From Liolophura sinensis (taxonomy: Eukaryota; Mollusca; Polyplacophora; Chitonida; Chitonidae), in assembly GCF_032854445.1 (NCBI RefSeq), contig NC_088306.1:24461764-24525763 (forward strand): DNA of 64,000 nt, written 5' to 3'. Each line of letters starts with the position of its first letter. Position 1 is the stretch's first letter. The notes under the pieces were generated by a model. That model ran no database searches and was not told where the DNA came from. It saw nothing but the letters and a program-made list of their open reading frames with translations. The translations under genes were made by a program, and so were the position numbers. Below are positions 1 to 11,447 of the stretch, one piece after another.

Positions 1-1538
1 TGATACGACTGCAATTTTATCTGAAGAGAGTTCTGTTCCGCATGTAATTAAACTAGCAGAAAGTTATGGAAAAGCCTCAGGAGCAAAACTCAACTTGTTG
101 AAAAGCACGGTTCTTCCCATTGGTAACTGGGACGAAACTAACGTACACAGTGGTGGGCTTAACACCACTACAAATTCAAAGATTTGTGGGGTATTTTTTG
201 GACCAGATCAAACAGAACTCAGTTCTGAGCGTGTTTTAAGTAAGGTAAAGAAACATATATCAGCATGGAATGGAAGATATTTGACCCTACGGGGGAGGTC
301 TGTCTTAATTAATACAGTTGCTTTAGCTGTCTTATGGTTTTCTGCACAGTGTACTCTGTTGCCACCTAAATGTGTCAATCAATGTTCCCAAACTGTGTTC
401 AGATTTTTGTGGGATAACAAGCCCGAAAGTTTGAAGAGAGTTGTCGTACATAATAAAATAGGGAATGGAGGTCTAAACGTACATAATATAGATTGTAAAA
501 TAAAAGCACTTGTTACTCGGCATGTTTTAAAATTAATTCATGGAACAACAGCGGAATGGAAATACTTTGCCATCTATTGGTTGGGTTTACCCCTAAGACA
601 TGTTTGTCGTGAATTCTGTCGTTCCAATGTCCCACATTCTGAAAACATTCCAGTCTTTTTATAGACTGGCCTTGATCGCCTGGAGAGAATTTACCACAAG
701 TGTACAGCAACCTGTAACATTGTGTTCAAGCAGGTATATTTATGAATATTTTGTAACAAAAATAGTACATTGTCCAAGAGCAATGGTGTGTCTATGCCGC
801 ATTTGGACTGGGTTAGAATATGGAAAACTGTTTTTCATCAATTCTTAGATCACAATTTGGTCAACTTCAGTTACAAGTTGGTTCATGACATTTTGCCCGT
901 TAAGGAAAAACTTCTTAGGAGAAATGTAGCCACCGATGACTTGTGTGTTTTTTGCTCCCTGTCTGAAACTCGGCAACATCTGTTTGTACAATGTAAAATC
1001 GTTCAGGACGTGTTTAATGACTTTAACCGGATATTTATTTTGTTTGCGAACTACCTACCAAATATGGACTCGAAAACATTAATTTACAAGGTATTCAATT
1101 CCACCTTTAACCAGGAAGTTAGAGCGGTGATGGTGTATGTCATATGTGTTCTTCAGTTTAGTATTTGGCGTGCACGCAACGACATAATATTTCAGAAAAA
1201 AACAGGGATTCTGTTGCTATTGTTAAGGCCGCCAAAGGAATAATTAAAACCCGTATTCATGTTGACTTTTTTCGACTAGACAGGCCATCTTTCGAGAAAA
1301 TCTGGTGTATAAACAAAGTCTTCTGTACATTACGGAATGATAAATTAGTGTATTTATTGAAATGAGCAGCTAATGTGCAATTGTTCTATTCACAAAGCAG
1401 TCATCTTTTCTGTGATATTTTATTTTAATTAAGACTGCCTTGTGATTTCCAAAGTGTGTGATAGCCGGGTAATGGGAAATCTTGTGTATTTGATGACAAT
1501 CTGGGAATAAATTCAACAATTTTCAAAAAAAAAAATAA
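1..1538 (+). mobile_element. LINE (L1/Tx1-like), 3' part, degenerate
   Basis: C-terminal part of a non-LTR retrotransposon ORF2, cut by the window edge. The open stretch 95-664 encodes the region just after the reverse-transcriptase active site and matches the complete LINE further right (for example KICGVFFG here against KICGVYFG there, and TLRGRSVLINTVALAVLW). The frame then shifts near 660. Open segments 770-1243 and 1165-1365 carry the C-terminal CCHC knuckle (CVFCSLSETRQHLFVQC). An AATAAA-like motif and a short A-run at about 1507-1536 mark the 3' end. This is a diverged relative of the younger minus-strand LINE family, not a copy of it. The A-run abuts array DNA directly, so the element was probably inserted in, or borders, the tRNA array. 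Frameshifts make it non-functional. Confidence 0.8.
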
Positions 1539-1900
1539 ATTGGAGACATGGAAAGCGTCATGACCCTCGTGCAAGTGGGTGGAGAATTTACAATACCCAT
1601 TAGAGAAAATAAATACAGCATGAAATCATGCGTCTTTGACTGATAATTTTTGGCAAAGTTGTCAGAGTGGGTTGTGTGTATCGATTTTGTATGGAAATAA
1701 CTGTAGTGTGCAATCTTATATCTTTGTGTTGGGATAAAATGGACCTTGCTGAGATATAAATAAAGTGGAGGAAAAGATCGTAGGCTTGGTCCTTTGTTGT
1801 TTTCAGAATGACGTCAATATCCTTTTCCTATGGAAACTTGAAGAAAATTTTCTACACTTCCCTGCTCACTTTTATTAAGATTGTTAATATTCCAGTCACT

Positions 1901-1972
1901 GCCTCCATAGCTCAGTGGAAGAGCACTGGTCTCGTAAACCAGGGGTCGCGAGTTCGAACCTCGCTGGAGGCT
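1901..1972 (+). tRNA. tRNA-Thr (anticodon CGT)
   Basis: A 72-nt cloverleaf. The acceptor strands GCCTCCA and TGGAGGC pair fully. The D stem is GCTC/GAGC, and the anticodon stem CTGGT/ACCAG has loop CTCGTAA (anticodon CGT, reading ACG). The T arm is GCGAG-TTCGAAC-CTCGC. No intron. T-runs about 30 and 55 nt downstream would serve as Pol III terminators. It lies tail-to-tail with a tRNA-Arg 92 bp away. All expected stems pair, so it is probably functional. Confidence 0.88.
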
Positions 1973-2064
1973 GAAATTAAACAAAAACACAATTTTTAAA
2001 TCAAGCACAAATATCAAGTTTTTGTGTAAAATTGAAACGTGTGTGGAGAGTAAACATAAAGCAC

Positions 2065-2137
2065 CATCCCCGGCGGGATTCGAACCCGCGACCTCTGGAT
2101 TAGAAGTCCAGCGCGCTATCCACTGCGCTACGGGAAC
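2065..2137 (-). tRNA. tRNA-Arg (anticodon TCT)
   Basis: A 73-nt cloverleaf on the minus strand with discriminator G. The anticodon stem CTGGA/TCCAG has loop CTTCTAA (TCT, reading AGA). The T arm is GCGGG-TTCGAAT-CCCGC. The acceptor is GTTCCCG/CGGGGAT, with G-T wobble pairs where sister copies have C-G. Its 3' end faces the 3' end of the upstream tRNA-Thr. Confidence 0.85.
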
Positions 2138-2905
2138 CAATGCGTTTTATCAACAACAATGAAGGCTGCACAAGTACTGCGATGGATTATGTGAAATTTT
2201 TATTGTGTTTAAAATTCCCCGCTTTTTTTCAAGCTTTTAACTGAACACGTTTTAATCGACCTATGTTAGGGCATAGAAAGCGTCTTGACCCTCGTGCAAG
2301 TAAGTGGGGAATTTACAACACCCATCAGAGAAAATCAATATAGCATAAATTCATGCGTCTTTGACTGATAATTTTTGGCAAAATTGTCAGATTGGGTTGT
2401 GTGTATCGATTTTCTATGGAGATACCTGTAGTGTGCAATTTTATCTCTTAGTGTTAGGGTAAAAATGGACCTTGCTGAGAAATAAATAAATTGTAGGCAG
2501 GACATCGCTGGTTTGGTCCTTTCTCGTATTGAGAATGACGTCAATATCCTCTTGCTATGGAACTTGAATAAAACTTTCTACACTTCCCTGCCTACCTTCA
2601 TTAAATTCATTAACTTTTTAGTTAGCGCGCTATTCACTGCGCTACGGGAACCACTGTGCCTTATGAACAACACTGAAGGCTACAGAAATTCTGCGATTGA
2701 TTCTGACAAATTTTAATTGTGTTTTAGATTCCCTGCATTTTCCCATCGTTTTAACTGAAAACGTTTGAATCGTTTAAATTAGATACATGGAAAGCGTCAT
2801 GACCCTCGTGCAAGTGGGTGGAGAATTTACAATACCCATTAGAGAAAATAAATTAGAGCAGATTCCCTGCTCACCTTTATTAAGATTATTAATTGACCAG
2901 CCACT

Positions 2906-2977
2906 GCCTCTATAGCTCATTGGTAGAGCACTGGTTTCGTAAACCAGGGGTCGCGAGTTCGAACCTCGCTGGAGGCT
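2906..2977 (+). tRNA. tRNA-Thr (anticodon CGT)
   Basis: Same gene type as 1901-1972. The acceptor GCCTCTA pairs with TGGAGGC through one wobble. The D arm is GCTC-ATTGGTA-GAGC, the anticodon loop TTCGTAA keeps CGT, and the T arm is complete. Probably functional. It is paired tail-to-tail with the next tRNA-Arg. Confidence 0.85.
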
Positions 2978-3069
2978 GAAATAAAAGAAAAACATAATTT
3001 TTAAATCAAGCACAAATATGAAGTTTTTGTGTAAAATTTAAATCTGTGTGGAGAATAAACATAAAGCAC

Positions 3070-3142
3070 CATCCCCGGCGGGACTCGAACCCGCGACCTC
3101 TGGATTAGAAGTCCAGCGCGCTATCCACTGCGCTACGGGGAC
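3070..3142 (-). tRNA. tRNA-Arg (anticodon TCT)
   Basis: Acceptor GTCCCCG/CGGGGAT and anticodon loop CTTCTAA are as in the best copies. The T loop has one substitution (gactcgaac on the plus strand where others have gattcgaac). All stems pair; probably functional. Confidence 0.85.
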
Positions 3143-3713
3143 CACTGTGCTTTATCCACAACAATAAAGGCTGCACAAGTGCTGCGATGGATTATGTGAA
3201 ATTTTTATTGTGTTTAAAAATTCCATGCTTTTTTTCAAGGTTTTAACTTTACACGTTTTAATCGACCTATTTTAGGGCATAGAAAGCGTCATGACCCTCG
3301 TGCAAGTAAGTGGGGAATTTACAACACTCATTAGAGAAAATCAATATAACATAAATTCATGCGCCTTTGACTGATAATTTTTGGCAAAATTGTCAGAGTG
3401 GGTTGTGTGTATCGATTTTCTATGGAAATACCTGTAGTGTGCAATTTTATTTTATTGTGTTGGGGTAAAAATGGACCTTGCTGAGAAATAAATAAATTGT
3501 AGGCAGGACATCGCCGGTTTGGTCCTTTCTCGTATTGAGAATGACGTCAATATCCTCTTCCTATGGAACTTGAATAAAATATTCTACACTTCCCCGCCTA
3601 CCTTCATTAAATTCATTAACTTTTTAGTTAGCGCGTTATCCACTGCGTTATGAGGACCACTGTGCCTTATAAACAACACTGAAGGCTGCAGAAGTTCTTC
3701 GATGGATTCTAGC

Positions 3714-3896
3714 GGGGCCTCCGTGGCTCAGTCTGTTAGCGCGCTAGCACAGCGTAATGACCTAGAAACCTCTCACCAATGTGGTTGCTATGATTTCAAG
3801 TACAGCTCATGCTGTCTTCCCCTCCGGCCGTAAGTGGAAAGGACTGCCAGCAACCTCTGGATGGCCGTTGGTTTCCACCGGGCTGTGCCCGGTTTC
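3714..3896 (+). mobile_element. SINE copy 1 of the array (tRNA-headed, 3' truncated)
   Basis: Starts ggggcctccgtggctcagt and runs through the SINE body to ggtttc, where it jumps back to array sequence. About 70 bp of the 3' end, present in the sister copies at 7936 and 21530, are missing. It sits at the same point of the repeat unit as those copies, so it descends from the same insertion. Confidence 0.85.
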
Positions 3897-4332
3897 TGAC
3901 TAATTTTAACTGTGTTTTAAATTCCATGCATTTTCCAATCGTTTTAACTGAAAACGTTTTAATTGTTTTAATTAAAAGCACGGAAAGCGTCATGACCCTC
4001 GTGCAAGTGAGTGGAGAATTTACAAAGCCCATTAGAGAAAATAAATACACCATGAATTCATGCGTCTTTGACTAATAATTTTTTGTAAAGTTGTCAGAGT
4101 AGGTTGTCTGTATTGATTTTGTATGGAAATAACTGTAGTGTGCAATTTTATCTCTTTGTGTTGGGATACAATGGACCTTGCTGAAAAATAAATGAACTGG
4201 AGGCAAAGATCGTAGGCTTGGTCCTTTGTCGTATTCAGAATGACGTCAATATCCTTTTCCTATAGAAACTTGAAGAAAATTTTCTACACTTCCCTGCTCA
4301 CCTTCATTAAGATTATTAATTTTTCAGTCACA

Positions 4333-4404
4333 GCCTCTATAACTCAGTGGTAAAGTACTGGTCTCGTGAAGAAGGGGTGGCAAGTTCGAACCTCGCTGGA
4401 GGCT
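4333..4404 (+). pseudogene. tRNA-Thr pseudogene
   Basis: Same length and position in the unit as the intact tRNA-Thr genes. The D stem is altered (aactcagtggtaaagt), the anticodon stem is broken (ctggt against aagaag) and the T stem has a mismatch. A truncated LINE follows directly in the downstream spacer. Confidence 0.8.
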
Positions 4405-4432
4405 GAAATTAAAAAAATAATATAAAACATAA

Positions 4433-5998
4433 CTTTTTTGGTGAACATAAAGTAATTTATTTCCAATAAACAAATAAAGAGTTGACATTATAATGCATCA
4501 GCCCAATTAAAACAATATCTTTATCACAGTAGATGTGGGCTGTCGTCTTTTTACATTTATGCACGGTATATGTATTTATAACAGATCAAGTATTCCATTA
4601 CAGAAAGAACTTAAGCTTTGAGCTGTCAATAGCACATATAACCTTTCCTCTGGCCCATGCTTTGTGAAAGTTGACTTTACTGAGACGGCAGAAGTCTGTA
4701 CAAACTCGTGATTTCAAACATGACTTAATAGAAATAACTATTCTTGCAACAACTTTCCTTTTACCTTGAAAACAGCCTCATTTCTAGCGCACCATACACA
4801 AAACAAACAAACTGTTATAAGATATGTGTACATTGAATTCTCGTCCTTTGATAACGGAACAAGAAACAATTTGTGTCTTAGATCCTTCTCAGGCAGGGAA
4901 AAAGCTTCCATACATCCAAAAAAGCCTTTGAAAATTCAACATTACCTGTTGTGTAACGTTGCATTCTACAAACAAATGATTCCTGGTTTCGGATTTACCA
5001 CAAAAGTTACACAAATCATCTGTGCATATATTTCTTCTTAAGAGAATCTCCTTGACAGGCAGAATATTATAAACTAATTTAAATAAAAAATTTATAAGAT
5101 TGTTATCCAGGAAGGCGTTGAACACTGTACGTCATATCCGAGGCCACCGTAACATTGGTTGAGAAGCTTCAACTCTCGGAGGTTCAGAAATCTTGGACAA
5201 AAAGGCACTATATATAAAGTTATTGTGAAACATTGCTAAAGATAACTGTTGACCATGATAAAATTCTTTCCAGGCAGACAACACAAACCTATAAAAGGCT
5301 GGGAGCATTAACGAGTGCGGTAAGCTTGGCCTCGCAAAATCTGGCTTAACCTGGTTTAGTGAAATTCCAAGCCAGTAAATAGCAAAATATCTCCAATCCG
5401 CTTCAGTGTCATTCAATAATTTTAAGACATGTTTGACTGCAAATACCTTTAGTTTGCAAAAATTATTGTGGATATTTAACCCACCGTTATCATATGCATT
5501 AAACAAAACAGATCTCTTAATAACTTCTGGTTTGCCATTCCAAAGAAACTTAAAGACATGCTGAGTACAGTGTAAAATACATTTTGGTGTTAAGACAAAA
5601 CATTGGCCAATATACCACAGAACGGACAAGGCAACAGTGTTAATTATAACAGCCCTACTCCGCATTGTAAGGTACTGATCACCCCAACAGGACGCATTTT
5701 TTTACTTTCTTCAGTAAACGTTCAATGTTTACATCTTCCTGGCTTTCACCAAAATATACACCACATATTTTACTGTTTTCCACAGTCCTAAAGCCAGCCA
5801 CAGTATCGTCACTGACCTTCCATGTACCAATAGGAAGTACCACACTTTTAGCCACATTATGTTTAGCCCGTTATGCTTTTCCAAATTCATGGACCAATTT
5901 AATAACATGATGAGCTAATTCTTCATCGGACATAATAATCGTAGCGTAGTCAGCATGTGGAGCAATCTTAGACTGTTTGCCTGTACCAGGCATAAGTA
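4433..5998 (-). mobile_element. LINE (L1/Tx1-like), 5'-truncated copy 1
   Basis: Minus-strand LINE carrying only the C-terminal third of ORF2 and the 3' UTR. Open pieces 5665-5132 and 5125-4889 match the full-length copy at 11567-16782, the second holding the C-terminal CCHC knuckle (CNFCGKSETRNHLFVEC). The 5' break falls after accaggcata; array spacer (taatatgaagg) resumes at once. Copies at 8745 and 16783 have the identical 5' break, so the three derive from one insertion copied with the array. Several single-base indels break the frame. Confidence 0.88.
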
Positions 5999-6052
5999 AT
6001 ATGAAGGTTTTTTGTAAAAACGAAATCTGTGTGGAGAGTAAAACTAAAGCAC

Positions 6053-6125
6053 CATCCCCGGCGGGATTCGAACACGCGACCTCTGGATTAGAAGTCCAGC
6101 GCGCTATCCACTGCGCTACGGGGAC
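6053..6125 (-). tRNA. tRNA-Arg (anticodon TCT), one T-stem mismatch
   Basis: Complete 73-nt gene with good acceptor and anticodon stems. One base of the T stem is changed (gaacacgcg on the plus strand where others have gaacccgcg), which breaks one pair and alters the B box edge. Possibly weakened. Confidence 0.75.
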
Positions 6126-7124
6126 CACTGTGCTTTATTAACAACAATGAAGGCTGCACAAGTGCTGCGATGGATTATGTGAAATTTTGATTGTCTTTCA
6201 AATTCCCCGCTTCTTTTCAAGGTTTTAACTGAAAACGTTTTAATCCACCTAGCTTCGGGCATAGAAAGCGTCATGACCCTCGTGCAAGTAAGTGGGGAAA
6301 TTTACAACACCCATCAGAGAAAATGAAGCATGATCCCATGCATCTTTGGCTGATAATTTTTGGCAAAATTGTCAGAGTGGGTTGTGTGTATCGATTTTCT
6401 ATGGAAATACCTGTAGTGTGCAATTTTATCTCTTTGTGTTAGGGTAAAAATGGACCTTGCTGAGAAATAAATAAATTGCAGGCAGGACATCGCTGGTTTG
6501 GTCCTTTCTCGTATTGAGAATGACGTCAATATCCTCTTTCTATTGAACTTGAATAAAATTTTCTACATTCCCCAGCCTACCTTCATTGCAGTCATTAACT
6601 TTTTAGTTAGCGCGTTATCCACTGCGTCACGGGGACCACTGTGCCTTATAAACAACACTGAAGGCTGCAGAAATTCTGCGGTGGTTTCTGACAAATTTTA
6701 ATTGTGTTTTAGATTGCCTGCATTTTCCCATCGTTTTAACTGAAAACGTTTGAATCGTTTAAATTAGAGACATGGAAAGCGTCATGACCCTCGTGCAAGT
6801 GGGTGGAGAATTTACAATACCCATTAGAGAAAATAAATACATCATAAAATCATGCGTCTTTGACTGATAATTTTTGGCAAAGTTGTCAGAGTGGGTTGTG
6901 TGTATCGATTTTGTATGGAAATAACTGTAGTGTGCAATGTTATATCTTTGTGTTGGGATAAAATGGACCTTGATGAGAAATAAATGAACTGGAGGCAAAG
7001 ATCGTAGGCTTGGTCCTTTGTTGTTTTCAGAATGCCGTCAATATCCTTTTCCTATGGAAACTTGTAGAAAATTTTCTACACTTCCCTGCTCACCTTTATT
7101 AAGATTATTAATTGTCCAGTCACT

Positions 7125-7196
7125 ACCTCTATAGCTCAGTGGTACAGCACTGGTCTCGTAAACCAGGGGTCGCGAGTTCGAACCTCGCTGGAGGCT
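7125..7196 (+). tRNA. tRNA-Thr (anticodon CGT), with D-stem and first-base changes
   Basis: The anticodon arm and T arm are intact, but the first acceptor base is A instead of G and the D stem reads GCTC/CAGC with one mismatch. It is paired tail-to-tail with the tRNA-Arg at 7289. It may be a weak gene or an early pseudogene. Confidence 0.65.
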
Positions 7197-7288
7197 GAAA
7201 TAAAAGAAAAACATAATTTTTAAATCAACCACAAATATCAAATTTTTGTGGAAAATTGAAATCTGTGTGGAGAGTAAACATAAAGCAT

Positions 7289-7361
7289 CATCCCCGGCGG
7301 GATTCGAACCCGCGACCTCTGGATTAGAAGTCCAGCGCGCTATCCACTGCGCTACGGGGAC
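7289..7361 (-). tRNA. tRNA-Arg (anticodon TCT)
   Basis: Complete 73-nt cloverleaf: acceptor GTCCCCG/CGGGGAT, anticodon loop CTTCTAA and T arm GCGGG-TTCGAAT-CCCGC. Probably functional. Confidence 0.88.
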
Positions 7362-7935
7362 CACTGTGCTTTATCAACAACAATGGAGGCTGCACAAGTG
7401 CTGCGATGGATTATGTGAAATTTTGATTGTGTTTCAAATTCCCCGCTTTTTGTCAAGGTTTTAACTGCAAACGTTTTAATCGACCTAGCTTCGGGCATAG
7501 AAAGCGCCATGACTCTAGTGCAAATAAGTGGAGAATTTACAACACCCATCAGAGAAAAGCAATGAATCATGCATGATCCTATGCGTCTTTGACTGGTAAT
7601 TTTTGGCAAAATTGTCAGAGTGGGTTGTGTGTATCGATTTTCTTTGGAAATAAATGTAGTGTGCAATTTTATCTCTTTGTGTTGGGGTAAAAATGGACCT
7701 CCCTGAGAAATAAATAAATTGTAGGCAGGACATCGCTGGTTTGGTCCTTTCTCGTATTGAGAATGACGTCAATATCCTTTTGCTATGGAACTTGAATAAA
7801 ATATTCTACACTTCCCCGCCTACCTTCATTAAATTCATTAACTTTTTAGTCAGCGCGTTATCCACTGCGTTATGAGGACCACTGTGCCTTATGAACAACA
7901 CTGAAGGCTGCAGAAGTTCTTCGATGGATTCTAGC

Positions 7936-8195
7936 GGGGCCTCCGTGGCTCAGTCCGTTAGCGCGCTAGCGCAGCGTAATCACCCAGAAACCTCTCACCA
8001 ATGCGGTTGCTGTGATTTCAAGTACAGCTCATGCTGTCTTCCCCTCCGGCCGTAAGTGGAAAGGACTGCCAGCAACCTGCGGATGGTCGTGGGTTTCCAC
8101 AGGGCTGTGCCCGGTTTCCTCCCACCATAATACTGGCCACCGTTGTATAAGTGAAATATTCTTGAGTACAGCGTAAAACATAAATTTAAAAATAA
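7936..8195 (+). mobile_element. SINE copy 2 of the array (full length)
   Basis: Starts ggggcctccgtggctcag and ends in the tail ttgagtacagcgtaaaac followed by an A/T-rich end. The target-site duplication atggattct lies at 7924-7932 and 8201-8209. The same duplication flanks the copy at 21530, so the SINE was present before the array blocks were copied. Confidence 0.88.
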
Positions 8196-8644
8196 CTGCA
8201 ATGGATTCTGACAAATTTTAACTGTGTTTTAAATTCCTTGCATTTTCCAATCGTTTTAACTGAAAACGTTTTAATTTTTTTAATTAAAAGCACGGAAGGC
8301 GTCATGATTCTGGTGCAAGTGAGTGGAGAATTTACAATACCCATTAGAGAAAATAAATACACCATGAATTCATGCGTCTTGGACTAACAATTTTTTGCAA
8401 ATTTGTCAGAGTAGGTTGTCTGTATTGATTTTGTATGGAAATAATTGTAGTGTCCAATTTTATCTCTTTGTGTTGGGATAAAATGGACCTTCCTGAGAAA
8501 TAAACGAACTAGAGGCAAAGATTGTAGGCTTGGTCCTTTGTCGTATTCAGAATGACGTCAATATCCTTTTCCTATGGAAACTTGAAGAAAATTTTCTACA
8601 CTTCCCTGCTCACCTTCATTAAGATTATTAATTTTTCAGTCACT

Positions 8645-8716
8645 GCCTCTATAACTCAGTGGTAAAGTACTGGTCTCGTAAACAAGGGATGGCGAGTTCG
8701 AACCTCGCTGGAGGCT
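8645..8716 (+). pseudogene. tRNA-Thr pseudogene
   Basis: Same length and anticodon CGT, but the D stem (ACTC/AAGT) and anticodon stem (CTGGT/ACAAG) each carry mismatches. The copy at 22238 shares these changes. Confidence 0.75.
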
Positions 8717-8744
8717 GAAATTAAAAAAATAATAAAAAACATAA

Positions 8745-10318
8745 CTTTTTTTGTGAACATAAAATAATTTATTCCCAATAAACAAATACAGAGTTGACAT
8801 TATAATGCATCAGCCCAATTAAAACAATATCTTTATCACAGTAGATGTGGGCTGTCGTCTTTTTACATTTATGCAGGGTACATGTATTTATAACAGATCA
8901 AGTATTCCATTACAGAAAGAACTTAAGCTTTGAGTTGTCAATAGTACATATAACCTTTCCTCTGGACCATGCTTTGTGAAAGTTGACTTTACTGAGACGG
9001 CAGAAGTCTGTACAAACTCGTGATTTCAAACATGACTTAATAGAAATAACTATTCTTGCAACAAATTTCCTTTTACCTTGAAAAACAGCCTCATTTCTAG
9101 CGCACCATACACAAAACAAACAAACTGTTATAAGATATGTGTACATTGAATCCTCGTCCTTTGATAAGGGAACACCAAACAATTTGTGTCTTAGATCCTT
9201 CTCTGAAAAAGCAGGGAAAAAGCTTCCATACATCCAAAAAAGGATTGGAAAATTCAACATTACCTGTTGTGTAACGTTGCATTCTACAAACAAATGATTC
9301 CTGGTTTCGGATTTACCACAAAAGTTACACAAATCAATCTGTGCATATATTTCTTCTTAAGAGAATCTCCTTGACAGGCAGAATATTATAAACTAATTTA
9401 AATAAAAAATTTATAAGATTGTTATCCAGGAAGGCGTTGAACACCTGTACGTCATATCCGAGGCCACCGTAACATTGGTTGAGAAGCTACAACTCTCGGA
9501 GGTTCAGAAATCTTGGACAGAAAGGCACTATATATAAAGTTATTGTGAAACATTGCTAAAGATAACTGTTGACCATGATAAAACTCTTTTCCAGGCAGAC
9601 AACACAAACCTATAAAAGGCTGGGAGCATTAACGAGTGCGGTAAGCTTGACCTCGCACACTCTGGCTTAAACCTGGTTTAGTGAAATTCCAAGCCAGTAA
9701 ATAGCAAAATATCTCCAATCCGCTTCAGTGTCATTCAATAATTTTAAGACATGTTTGACTGCAAATACCTTAGTTTGCAAAAAATATTGTGGATATTTAA
9801 CCCCACCGTTATCATATACATTAAACAAAAACAGATCTCTTAATAACTTCTGGTTTGCCATTCCAAAGAAACTTAAAGACATGCTGAGTACAGTGTAAAA
9901 TACATTTTGGTGTTAAGACAAAACATTGGCCAATATACCACAGAACAGACAAGGCAACAGTGTTAATTATAACAGCCCTGCTCCGCATTGTAAGGTACTG
10001 ATCACCCCAACAGGACGCATTTTTAACTTTCTTCAGTAAACGTTCAATGTTTACATCTTCCTGGCTTTCACCAAAATATACACCACATTATTTTACTGTT
10101 TTCCACAGTCCTAAAGCCAGCCACAGTATCGTCACTGACCTTCCATGTACAATAGGAAGTACCACACTTTTAGCCACATTATGTTTAGCCCCTTATGCTT
10201 TTCCAAATTCATGGACCAATTTAATAACATGATGAGCTAATTCTTCATCGGACATAATAATCGTAGCGTCGTCAGCATGTGGAGCAATCTTAGACTGTTT
10301 GCCTGTACCAGGCATAAG
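8745..10318 (-). mobile_element. LINE (L1/Tx1-like), 5'-truncated copy 2
   Basis: Near-identical to the copy at 4433-5998, with the same 3' junction in the tRNA-Thr/tRNA-Arg spacer and the same 5' break after accaggcata. The open stretch 9332-8910 holds the C-terminal knuckle and tail of ORF2. Small insertions at about 9444, 9585, 9670, 9776 and 10088 break the rest of the frame. It is a duplicate of copy 1, not a new insertion. Confidence 0.88.
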
Positions 10319-10374
10319 TAATATGAAGGTTTTTTGTAAAAGCGAAGTCTGTGTGGAGAGTGAAACTAAAGGAC

Positions 10375-10448
10375 CATCCCCCGGCGAGATTCGAACCCGC
10401 GACCTCTGGATTAGAAGTCCAGCGCGCTATCCACTGCGCTACGGGGAC
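10375..10448 (-). pseudogene. tRNA-Arg, probably inactive
   Basis: Anticodon TCT and D arm are intact. An extra base lies in the acceptor 3' strand (five C where others have four, plus-strand view), and one T-stem base is changed (ggcgag where others have ggcggg). The acceptor is therefore out of register. Confidence 0.7.
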
Positions 10449-11447
10449 CACTGTGCTTTATTAACAACAATGAAGGCTGCACAAGTGCTGCGATGGATTA
10501 TGTGAAATTTTGATTGTCTTTCAAATTCCCCGCTTCTTTTCAAGGTTTTAACTGAAAACGTTTTAATCCACCTAGCTTCGGGCATAGAAAGCGTCATGAC
10601 CCTCGTGCAAGTAAGTGGGGAATTTACAACACCCATCAGAGAAAATGAAGCATGATCCCATGCATCTTTGGCTGATAATTTTTGGCAAAATTGTCAGAGT
10701 GGGTTGTGTGTATCGATTTTCTATGGAAATACCTGTAGTGTGCAATTTTATCTCTTTGTGTTAGGGTAAAAATGGACCTTGCTGAGAAATAAATAAATTG
10801 CAGGCAGGACATCGCTGGTTTGGTCCTTTCTCGTATTGAGAATGACGTCAATATCCTCTTGCTATTGAACTTGAATAAAAATTTCCTACATTCCCCAGCC
10901 TACCTTCATTGCAGTCCATTAACTTTTTAGTTAGCGCGTTATCCACTGCGTCACGGGGACCACTGTGCCTTATAACAACACTGAAGGCTGCAGAATTTCT
11001 GCGATGGTTTCTGACAAATTTTAATTGTGTTTTAGATTGCCTGCATTTTCCCATCGTTTTAACTGAAAACGTTTGAATCGTTTAAATTAGAGACATGGAA
11101 GCGTCATGACCCTCGTGCAAGTGAGTGGAGAATTTACAATACAAATTAGAGAAAATAAATACATCATAAACTCATGCGTCTTTGACTGATAATTTTTGGC
11201 AAAGTTGTCAGAGTGGGTTGTGTGTATCGATATTGTATGGAAAATAACTGTAGTGTGCAATCTGATATCTTTGTGTTGGGATAAAATGGACCTTGCTGAG
11301 AAATAAATGAACTGGAGGCAAAGATCGTAGGCTTGGTCCTTTGTTGTTTTCAGAATGCCGTCAATATCCTTTTCCTATGGAAACTTAAAGAAAATTTTCT
11401 ACACTTCCCTGCTCACCTTTATTAAGATTATTAATTGTCCAGTCACT

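Larger units (their letters stand above)
1539..4432. repeat. tRNA-bearing tandem array, block I
   Basis: Four repeat units start with the same conserved core (gaaagcgtcatgaccctcg or variants) at about 1552, 2277, 2790 and 3280, with a fifth at 3981. Steps are about 725, 513, 490 and 700 bp. Each unit continues with a conserved stretch (aatttttgg, then tgtgtatcgatttt, then aaaatggaccttgctgag, then atgacgtcaatatcc). It ends either in a tRNA-Thr/tRNA-Arg pair or in a truncated piece of tRNA-Arg (for example about 2624-2653 and 3631-3660). I see no protein gene; ORFs across the tRNAs are shadows. The unit at 3714 also carries a SINE. Confidence 0.9.
5999..8744. repeat. tRNA-bearing tandem array, block II
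   Basis: Units start at about 6263, 6775, 7499 and 8293 (steps 512, 724 and 794 bp). Contents in order: tRNA-Arg, truncated tRNA-Arg piece (about 6606-6638), tRNA-Thr/tRNA-Arg pair, truncated piece (about 7853-7880), SINE, tRNA-Thr pseudogene. The order repeats block I and block IV. The distance between equivalent LINE ends (5998 to 10318, and 4433 to 8745) is about 4.3 kb, the size of the higher-order unit. Confidence 0.9.

Noticed and set aside
1814-2140. 108-codon ORFs repeated in every tRNA unit (also 7038, 18893 and 20133)
   Set aside because: They run antisense through tRNA-Thr and in sense through tRNA-Arg; the recurring protein pattern is just translated tRNA sequence.
2330-2480. Spliced-leader or snRNA gene in the array core
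   Set aside because: An Sm-like word and a donor-like word are present, but I see no flanking stem-loops or match to a known snRNA; kept only as a low-interest finding.
8029-8214. ORFs of 61-68 codons over the SINE copies (8029, 21588 and 46921)
   Set aside because: They translate SINE sequence on either strand and recur only because the SINE recurs.
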